A stretch of DNA of 13,204 nt from contig CAIYBQ010000013.1 of the NCBI GenBank assembly GCA_903924445.1, forward strand, positions 1 to 13,204, written 5' to 3'. Shown one piece after another: positions 1 to 6,200 of the stretch. Both the position numbers and the translations under genes were made by a program. Within the stretch, counting starts at the first letter, position 1, and each line of letters starts with the position of its first letter. The DNA comes from an uncultured Armatimonadota bacterium (lineage in GTDB: Bacteria; Armatimonadota; Armatimonadia; Armatimonadales; Armatimonadaceae). The notes under the pieces were generated by a model that worked only from the letters and a program-made list of their open reading frames with translations, did no database searches and was not told the DNA's origin.

Positions 1-1344
1 CAGCTGGCAAATGACCAAGCGTGCTTTGTCGATATTGACAATGATCACTTCACGGACATCATTTGCGGCGGCGTCATCTGGCATAACGAGCGAGGCAAGA
101 AGTTCACGAATATCGGGTCGGCCAGCAATGTTGTGGCAGCGGATTACGACAATGATGGCAATGTAGACCTGTTTTCCTGGTCGCAGCGAAAGTTGATGCG
201 GAATTTGGGAAATGGGAAGTTTGCAGAGATGCCGCTTCCTGACCTTCCTGCAGCGGTTAGCCGTGGCGCGTGCTGGACAGACTTCAACAACGATGGCTTT
301 GTCGATCTGGTCATCGGGGGATACGAGGACTGGGACCGTGGGATCACGTATCCGACATTCTTCTTACGCAATGATGCGGGCAAGGGATTTACGAAGGTTG
401 CCGACGTTGCATCCTTTCGGACGCGGGGGGTGACGGCAGCGGATTACGACCGTGATGGCACAGCGGACATCTACATGTCGAACTACCGCCTCCAGGCAAA
501 CAACCTCTATGTCGTCGGCAAGGATGGCAAGACGGTTCGGGATATTGCTCCGGAACGTGGTGGAACTGCTACATCTGGTGGCTTTGATGGCGGCCACTCG
601 ATTGGTGCGGCCTGGGGTGACATCGACAACGATGGCTGGCTCGACCTCTTCGCCGGCAACTTTGCCCATGTCGACAGCCGTGGAGACCAGCCAAAGTCAC
701 GGTTTCTGCGCAATCGTGGGCCAGCGGGAAAGTTTGCATTCGATGATTTAGGTACGTGTGGGGTGTTCTATCAGGAGTCGTATGCAAGTCCGGCACTTGC
801 GGATGTTGACAACGATGGCCGTTTGGATTTGTTTTTTACGACTGTTTACGGGACGGCATCGTTTGGCAGGAAAAACAACCCCGTTCTACTGCGTAACAGC
901 GGTGCGTGTTGGTTTAGCGATGTGACAGCGGCGGCTGGGGTGAGCGGCATTGAGCCAACCTATCAGGCAGCGTTCGGGGATATTGACAACGATGGCGTCC
1001 TGGAACTTGCAAGTGGTGGACACCTTTACAAGTCAAAGGCGCCAGCGGGAAACCACTGGGTTGGAATTCAGCTGGTAGGGAATGGAAAGACTGTGAATCG
1101 CTCAGCGATTGGTGCGCAGGTCATTCTGACAGGCAGAAATGGAAAGCTTATGCGCCAAGTGGAAGCCGGCACGGGTGAAGGGAATCAGAGTGACCTTCGC
1201 CTACATTTTGGAGTGGGAAAAACAGATGACTCCATTGATGCCGACGTTTATTGGCCAGACGGCACCCGGCAGGTGCTACGGCATCTTCAGGTGGACCGGA
1301 TGCATGTGATTCCACAGGGTGGCAACCGCACTTCCTACCGTTAA
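1..1344 (+). CDS. FG-GAP/VCBS repeat protein with C-terminal ASPIC/UnbV domain (5' end outside window)
   Basis: The reading frame is open from base 1, so the gene starts before the window; the GTG at 133 is only an internal codon. The visible 447 residues carry seven calcium-binding-type D-x-D/N-x-D-G loops followed by hydrophobic 'DL/DI' strands, at about residues 14, 48, 94, 148, 207, 268 and 327. This is the FG-GAP/VCBS pattern of integrin-like beta-propellers. Residues about 351-439 match the ASPIC/UnbV domain, with an N-H-W-V-G-I-Q-L start, a G-A-Q-V core, and H-F-G-V-G and V-Y-W-P-D-G blocks near the end. Proteins of this type are usually exported and found on the surface or in the periplasm, often with adhesive or unknown roles; no enzyme activity can be assigned. 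No signal peptide can be checked because the start is missing. The gene ends at TAA 1342-1344, followed closely by a hairpin. Nothing links it to the copper genes downstream. Confidence 0.9.
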   Translation, partial: QLANDQACFVDIDNDHFTDIICGGVIWHNERGKKFTNIGSASNVVAADYDNDGNVDLFSWSQRKLMRNLGNGKFAEMPLPDLPAAVSRGACWTDFNNDGFVDLVIGGYEDWDRGITYPTFFLRNDAGKGFTKVADVASFRTRGVTAADYDRDGTADIYMSNYRLQANNLYVVGKDGKTVRDIAPERGGTATSGGFDGGHSIGAAWGDIDNDGWLDLFAGNFAHVDSRGDQPKSRFLRNRGPAGKFAFDDLGTCGVFYQESYASPALADVDNDGRLDLFFTTVYGTASFGRKNNPVLLRNSGACWFSDVTAAAGVSGIEPTYQAAFGDIDNDGVLELASGGHLYKSKAPAGNHWVGIQLVGNGKTVNRSAIGAQVILTGRNGKLMRQVEAGTGEGNQSDLRLHFGVGKTDDSIDADVYWPDGTRQVLRHLQVDRMHVIPQGGNRTSYR

Positions 1345-1350
1345 ATAACC

Positions 1351-1382
1351 CACCCGGCGCCGCAACATCGCGGAGCCGGGTG
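1351..1382 (+). terminator. GC-rich hairpin after the FG-GAP gene, probable terminator
   Basis: CACCCGGC (1351-1358) pairs perfectly with GCCGGGTG (1375-1382). Inside it CCGC (1360-1363) pairs with GCGG (1370-1373), leaving a G/A mismatch and a six-base loop. The hairpin starts six bases after the stop codon, as expected for transcription termination. The following bases (TTAACACAATGTT) are not a good T-tract, so a canonical intrinsic terminator is likely but not certain. An mRNA-stabilising 3' hairpin is the alternative. Confidence 0.55.
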
Positions 1383-1511
1383 TTAACACAATGTTCACAT
1401 CGGACACGGCGAAATCCTGCACACGTTGCCATCTGGTTTGTCATCTCTGATTTATGTTTGGCACGAGCCTTCGTTGGAAACGGATGATTATCGGCGTCGC
1501 TATTCCGAAAA
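1383..1511. other. Intergenic stretch without recognised gene
   Basis: This is the first part of the 384-base gap between the FG-GAP gene and the MFS start. I see no credible coding frame with a ribosome binding site, no RNA gene and no clear sigma-70 promoter. It contains one near-match to a sigma-54 promoter at 1458-1474 that fails at the key GC dinucleotide. The rest of the gap is taken up by the duplicated MFS 5' fragment and the leader of the intact MFS gene. Confidence 0.5.
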
Positions 1512-1630
1512 GGGTGCACCAGCGTGTACATTAACAATATGACACGTACCCGGGCATCTTTGTTAATTCTAGGCCTCGCAGCCATTTTTGTTTCCGCCGA
1601 TGCCCGGGTTATTGACCCAGTTTCCAAAAG
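1512..1630 (+). repeat. Direct repeat copy A: 5' leader and first codons of the MFS gene
   Basis: This stretch aligns with 1704-1820. Over the ungapped 100 bases 1521-1620 versus 1711-1810 I count 14 mismatches (86% identity). Both copies begin at GGGTGCA and share CGTGTACATTAA just ahead of the ATG. Similarity fades after the shared ATTGACCCAG block. A 2-base length difference lies upstream of the ATG, whereas the region after the ATG aligns without gaps. Confidence 0.92.
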
Positions 1631-1646
1631 CGTTACGCCAGTTTAG
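1539..1646 (+). pseudogene. Truncated MFS transporter paralog (5' remnant)
   Basis: An ATG at 1539 opens a 35-codon frame ending in TAG at 1644-1646. Its first 27 or so residues match the N-terminus of the intact MFS protein that starts at 1729 (MTRxRASLLILGLAA, then SADARVIDPV). Most codon differences within this stretch are silent (TTA/TTG, ATT/ATA, CTA/CTT, CTC/CTA, GCC/GCT, GTT/GTC). Only about three codons change the amino acid, mostly conservatively: T/N, I/F and F/L. Homology then stops abruptly and the frame ends. The pattern fits an older tandem paralog that diverged under protein-level selection and later lost all but its first transmembrane segment. A retained small membrane peptide or leader peptide is possible but has no other support. 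Confidence 0.75.
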
Positions 1647-1703
1647 TTCCCGAATAACAGGCTTCCATTAACCGCTATTAGCTCATCAAGTGTTTCGAAT
1701 TGT

Positions 1704-1820
1704 GGGTGCATCCGTGTACATTAAAGACATGACACGTAATCGGGCATCTTTGTTGATACTTGGCCTAGCAGCCTTTCTTGTTTCCGCTGATGCCCGGGTT
1801 ATTGACCCAGTCCTCAAAAT
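1704..1820 (+). repeat. Direct repeat copy B: leader and first codons of the intact MFS gene
   Basis: This is the partner of the copy at 1512-1630, offset by 190-192 bases. It includes GGGTGCA, the conserved CGTGTACATTAA element (1713-1724) and the ATG at 1729. The conserved non-coding bases ahead of the ATG may hold the translation-initiation region or an operator; TGTACA within it is a short palindrome. Confidence 0.92.
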
Positions 1821-2904
1821 CATCGCGCTTGACTTTGGTGTTGGAGAAGAAATGGCCGCTTGGACGATTAGCGCCTATGCCTTCCCATACGGTCTTTGCC
1901 AATGGTTTTACGGGCCGCTGGGAGACCGAATTGGCAAGCTGAAGGTGATGAGTGTTGCACTCATGGCATTTGCCATCGGAACAGCTGCGTGTGCTTTCGT
2001 CCCAAATCTTGCGGTGTTCATTGCGCTACGGTTTATAACGGGTGTCTGCGCTGCTGCGGTGATTCCGTTATCGCTTAGCTACATTGGCGACAAGATTGCC
2101 TATGAAGGTCGCCAGGTTGCACTTGCGCGCTTCATGATGGCCTTGATGCTTGGTCAGATCTTCAGTAGCTCCCTTGGCGGTATCTTGCAGGACTTGTTTG
2201 GCTGGAGGGCGACGTTTTTGGTGTTTGGAGGCGGTGCCGTTTTAGCCGCTGGTGCGCTGGTGTACGAATCGATCAAGTTTCCAGAGGAAGCCAAAGACAA
2301 ACCCTTTTCGTTCAAACCATTTGCTGACCTCTTTGCGATGCCCGCCGGGCAGGCGATTTTTGCCGCGGTGTTCATTGAGGGCTGCGTGGTGTTCGGCACG
2401 ATGGCCTACTTAGGTGCGGCGATCAAGACCGGCTTCCCGCTGATGAAGTCCACGCAAATCGGGTTGATTATGGCGATGTACGGCGTTGGTGGCCTTGTGT
2501 ATTCATCTGCAGTACGTAAGCTCGTAACCCGTCTTGGTGAGGGTGGCATTGCGCAGTTTGGCTCTTTGTTGATCTCGGCCGGATGTATTGTGATGAGTCA
2601 GCTTGGGCAGTGGTGGATGGCCATCGGGGGTATTTTCTGCTTCGGCTTAGGCTACTTTGCGATGCACGGTTCGTTGCAGACACGTGCAACTGAGCTGAAA
2701 CCTGAGCTGCGTGCTACGGCGGTCAGTTTGTTCGCATTCATGTTTTTTGTCGGCCAGGCTGTGGGGCCGATTATCTTTGGTCAGATAAAGGCGGCAAGTG
2801 GTTACAGTGCAGCATTCCTTGTGAACTGTGTTGTGATCGTGGCACTTGGAACGGTGCTAAATGTCTACTTCAAGAAAACGCGTCGAGTTCCAGCAAAAGG
2901 CTAG
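1729..2904 (+). CDS. Major facilitator superfamily transporter (DHA1-type, drug/metabolite efflux-like)
   Basis: The gene encodes a 391-residue inner-membrane protein with the hydrophobic pattern and length of a 12-helix MFS secondary transporter. The first helix, about residues 7-29, carries the S-A-D-x-R-V-I-D-P-x-L pattern common in DHA1 exporters. The loop 2-3 signature GPLGDRIGK is at residues 62-70. Helix 4 begins with R101 in a R-F-I-T-G-V-C-A-A-A motif, typical of proton-coupled antiporters. A G-G-I-L-Q-x-x-F-G-W-R block follows near helix 5, and a central charged loop sits around residues 185-200. A GTG at 1690 would add 13 residues. I prefer the ATG at 1729 because the diverged upstream copy aligns in frame only from this ATG and has a 2-base indel just before it. 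The ribosome binding site is weak. Substrate is unknown; drug or metabolite export by proton antiport is the family expectation. The gene is probably monocistronic, with a strong terminator after it. Confidence 0.9.
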   Translation: MTRNRASLLILGLAAFLVSADARVIDPVLKIIALDFGVGEEMAAWTISAYAFPYGLCQWFYGPLGDRIGKLKVMSVALMAFAIGTAACAFVPNLAVFIALRFITGVCAAAVIPLSLSYIGDKIAYEGRQVALARFMMALMLGQIFSSSLGGILQDLFGWRATFLVFGGGAVLAAGALVYESIKFPEEAKDKPFSFKPFADLFAMPAGQAIFAAVFIEGCVVFGTMAYLGAAIKTGFPLMKSTQIGLIMAMYGVGGLVYSSAVRKLVTRLGEGGIAQFGSLLISAGCIVMSQLGQWWMAIGGIFCFGLGYFAMHGSLQTRATELKPELRATAVSLFAFMFFVGQAVGPIIFGQIKAASGYSAAFLVNCVVIVALGTVLNVYFKKTRRVPAKG

Positions 2905-2960
2905 CACTCTATCGACTGCTTTAGAATCGGTGGCACTATCATGGATGCTAACTGTATTTG

Positions 2961-3001
2961 AGGGATGAATGCTGAATATAGGCGTTCATCCCTTTTTCTT
3001 T
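2961..3001 (+). terminator. Intrinsic terminator of the MFS gene
   Basis: AGGGATGAATGC (2961-2972) pairs with GCGTTCATCCCT (2982-2993), giving a 12-pair stem with one G-U pair and a nine-base loop. It is followed by TTTTTCTTTAT. This is a textbook rho-independent terminator and separates the MFS gene from the multicopper oxidase gene. Confidence 0.92.
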
Positions 3002-3050
3002 ATAAATCGTTGACCGGTTTACTGCTGTTGCTGGAAATGCAACATTTAAA

Positions 3051-3102
3051 ATTACTGTTACAATTACTTGATTAAGTTATGTAAATCAAATAATACAGTA
3101 AT
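3051..3102 (+). promoter_or_regulatory. AT-rich promoter region with nested dyad upstream of the multicopper oxidase
   Basis: ATTACTGT (3051-3058) and ACAGTAAT (3095-3102) form a perfect 8-base inverted repeat. Nested inside are TTGATT (3068-3073) and AATCAA (3084-3089). TTGATT followed by a 17-base spacer and TAATAC (3091-3096) could serve as -35 and -10 boxes, but the -10 match is poor. The region is far richer in A and T than the flanking genes. A regulated promoter is plausible, and no specific regulator family can be named from the dyad. Confidence 0.35.
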
Positions 3103-3208
3103 AGTACTGATTCCTGAAGACATCTCTCTTAGTACGCTTGGATGTCGTTTCGCTTGTCGCTCTATCAGTTTGTTTGCAGGCATGAATATTGCGCAAGTGT
3201 TAACTATC

Positions 3209-3280
3209 TGTACCTTGGGACTCCCGAACCTTGATACAGGCGACGACAGGTGTGGCAACACGCCACGTATTCCCGGTACG
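3209..3280 (+). promoter_or_regulatory. Predicted structured mRNA leader before the multicopper oxidase start
   Basis: An outer stem forms between 3209-3220 (TGTACC, bulged TT, GGGA) and 3271-3280 (TCCC, GGTACG), about ten pairs with a two-base bulge. It encloses a compact hairpin: GGTGTG (3249-3254) pairs with CACGCC (3259-3264) around a GCAA tetraloop (GNRA class). The outer stem ends exactly where the purine-rich ribosome binding site begins (GAAAGAG, 3280-3286), about ten bases before the ATG at 3297. This arrangement could regulate translation or mRNA stability. I compared it by eye with common riboswitch consensus elements and recognised none. Confidence 0.4.
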
Positions 3281-3296
3281 AAAGAGAAATTGATAA

Positions 3297-6200
3297 ATGG
3301 TTACCAAGCGTCAGAACTGGTTCCTTAAGTTCGGTGTATTGGCTATTGTGAACCCTTCGCTCATTATGTTGAGTCTCGCCTATGGCGGGCCCGTGAATGA
3401 GTCGAAGGTTACACCCGTTAAGCCCACGGTCAAAAAGTCGGCTAAGGTTGTCAAGCCTGTCGGTAAGAAGGGGAGCAAAACTGTTGCCGCCAAGGCATCC
3501 CCCAAAATGGCAACGATTGAATCCGCTGCGAGTCGCCTTGCAAAACGCCTTAATGGAACCCATCAGGTACGTGCGACCACTGGGCAGGAAACTAAGGTAC
3601 TCGGGCGGGTAACGCCTGAGCAACGTAAAGCCGCGGCCGCAAGCCGACGAGCTGCCCGCGCCAATGCCGCCGGACCATTTGCGGGACCAGACATTGTTCC
3701 CGGTATGACCCCGGACTACTTTGGGTCGCCTAACTACGCAAACAGTCCACTGCCTCAATTTGATGCCCAAGGCAATCACATCGCAGGAACAGGTATCCGC
3801 AAGTTCGTCGATGGTCTGCCTGGCCTTGGCCCTGATCATGCAAACAACCTTGGCAACTACATTCCTGTTGCTCAGAAAGTTACAAATGCAGCATTCCCAA
3901 ATGATGACTATTACGAAATTGCTGTCAATGACTTTCTACACCAGTGGACCTCCGACCTTCCATCATCCAAGGTCCGTGGATATAGGGACTTAAGTCCAAG
4001 TGCACAGGGTGGGAATTTCAGCCACTACTTTGGACCATTTATCTTTGCTGAAGCGGACCGTCCTGTTCGGTTAAAGTTTGTGAACCAGATTGGTATCGGC
4101 GATGCTGGTAATCTCTTCCTGCCTGTCGACAAAACCCTGATGGGTGCTGGCGAAGGACCTCATCAAACCGGCGTCGATGGCAACGGAAACCCTGTTTTCG
4201 AGCAGTACACAGAAAACCGTGCGTTGATTCACCTCCACGGTGGGAAGACGCCTTGGATCTCCGATGGCACACCTCACCAGTGGATTGTCCCAGCTGGTGA
4301 AACCACATCCTACAAAAAGGGTGTAAGCGCTCGCAACGTTCCAGACATGGCTGATCCTGGTGATGGTGCGATGACGTACTATTTCACCAACCAGCAGTCA
4401 TCCCGGCAGATGTTCTATCACGACCATACCAGTGGTATGACCCGTTTGAACTTCTACGCTGGTGAGGCATCGGGTTACTTCATCACTGACAAGTACGAGA
4501 AGGACCTGATCGACGGAACAAACCTTTCGGGCATCAACCCAGACCTCAAGCAGGTTTTGCCATCCGAAGCTGGTGACCACCGCTTTGGAATCCCACTAGT
4601 CATCCAGGACAAGACATTCGTCCCAGATGCTGCACAGCTTAAGGCGACTGACCCAACCTGGGATACGACAAAGTGGGGTGGCATGGGATCCCTGTGGTAC
4701 CCACACGTCTACACACCAAACCAAAACCCATTTGACATCTCCGGTGCTAACGGGATGGGACGCTATGACTATGGCGAATGGTTTTGGCCTGTTTGGAATT
4801 TGGAAAAGGGTTCCGTTCCAAACCCATATGCAAACTACCCGGGTCAACCTCCAATAATTCCTGGCGTACCGCACCCTTCAGCAGTTCCTGAAGCGTTCTT
4901 GGATGTGATGACGGTGAACGGTACTGCATTCCCAACAATGCAGGTTGATCGCAAGTCGTACCGCTTCCGCTTCTTGAATGCCTGTACGGAGCGCTACGTA
5001 AACTTGCAGCTTTACTATGTGGATCCTGCACATCCAACAGAAATCCGTATGTTACCTGCATCTCCGCATAAGGTAACCGACAGCATTGCAACTACCGGTA
5101 AGGCACCATTGGTAAATATTGGTATGACGGGTCTTGGAGTCGGATTTACAAACCCAACCCTAAACCCGGATGGCACGGTAGGCACAGGCCTTCCTGATGG
5201 TGGATGGCCGGATACATGGCCGAGGGATAACCGTGTTGGTGGCGTTCCAGATCCTGCGGATGCAGGTCCTGCTTGGATTCAGGTCGGATCCGAAGCTGGC
5301 TTCCTTCCAGCCCCTGTTGTTATCCCAAGTGCACCTTTTGGATATGAGTATATGCGTCGCACCATTGTTGTATTGAACAACTCGACACACTCCCTTTGGA
5401 TTGGTCCAGCGGAGCGTGCCGATGTGGTTGTTGACTTCTCAGGCGTTCCTGCTGGCAGCAAGATCATCATGTACAACGATGCAGCAGCTCCACTGCCAGG
5501 ATTTGATGCCCGCTTTGACTACTTCACCGGCAACGATGACATGACAGACTCCGGTGGAGCACCAAGCACCGTCGAAGGGTTTGCACCAAACACCCGAACC
5601 ATCATGCGGTTCGAAGTGAGCAATGCTCCTGCTGCTGCACCGGTCAACCTGACCGACCTTACGACGCTGGTACAGGCTGCTCACAAGGCATCCCATCCTG
5701 CGCCAATCGTTCCGCAGAGTGCATATAACGCCGTGCGTGGACAGAACTACGCAGATACGTACAGCTCAATCCAGGCAAATACGCTGACATTCACACCTTT
5801 GAATGAAGTAACAGGTGCGCCGACGGGTCCCGTTGCGACAGTCCCAATGGAACCAAAGGCGATTCATGAGCTCTTCGAGACCAAGTATGGCCGCATGAAT
5901 GCTGTCCTCGGTGTCGAGCGTCCATTGTCGACAGCTAACATTCAGACCACACTGCCAATGGGTTACTTCGACCCAGTGACAGAAAACATGTCCGACAACA
6001 ATGTTCAGATCTGGAAGGTAACCCACAACGGTGTGGACTCACACGTGATGCACTTCCACCTCTTTGACATCCAGTTGATCAACCGTGTTGGTTGGGATGG
6101 TGCAGTGACCTGGCCGGAGGCCAATGAGCTTGGGTGGAAGGAATCGGTCAAGATGCACCCGCTGATGGACACCATCGTGGCAATGCGTCCAAAGCATATG

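Noticed and set aside
1458..1474. Near sigma-54 promoter: TTGGCACG-N4-TTCGT
   Set aside because: The -24 half is a perfect match, but the -12 half has CG where the essential GC belongs. No activator site or gene start lies at a suitable distance apart from the decayed MFS remnant.
1690..1728. GTG start 13 codons upstream of the MFS ATG
   Set aside because: The diverged duplicate shows an indel of 2 bases just before the ATG, so this stretch was not kept in frame. The MFS family N-terminus fits the ATG at 1729.
3068..3328. 86-codon plus-strand open frame overlapping the oxidase start
   Set aside because: It has no recognisable protein features, spans the AT-rich promoter and structured leader, lacks a good ribosome binding site and runs into the well-supported oxidase gene in another frame.
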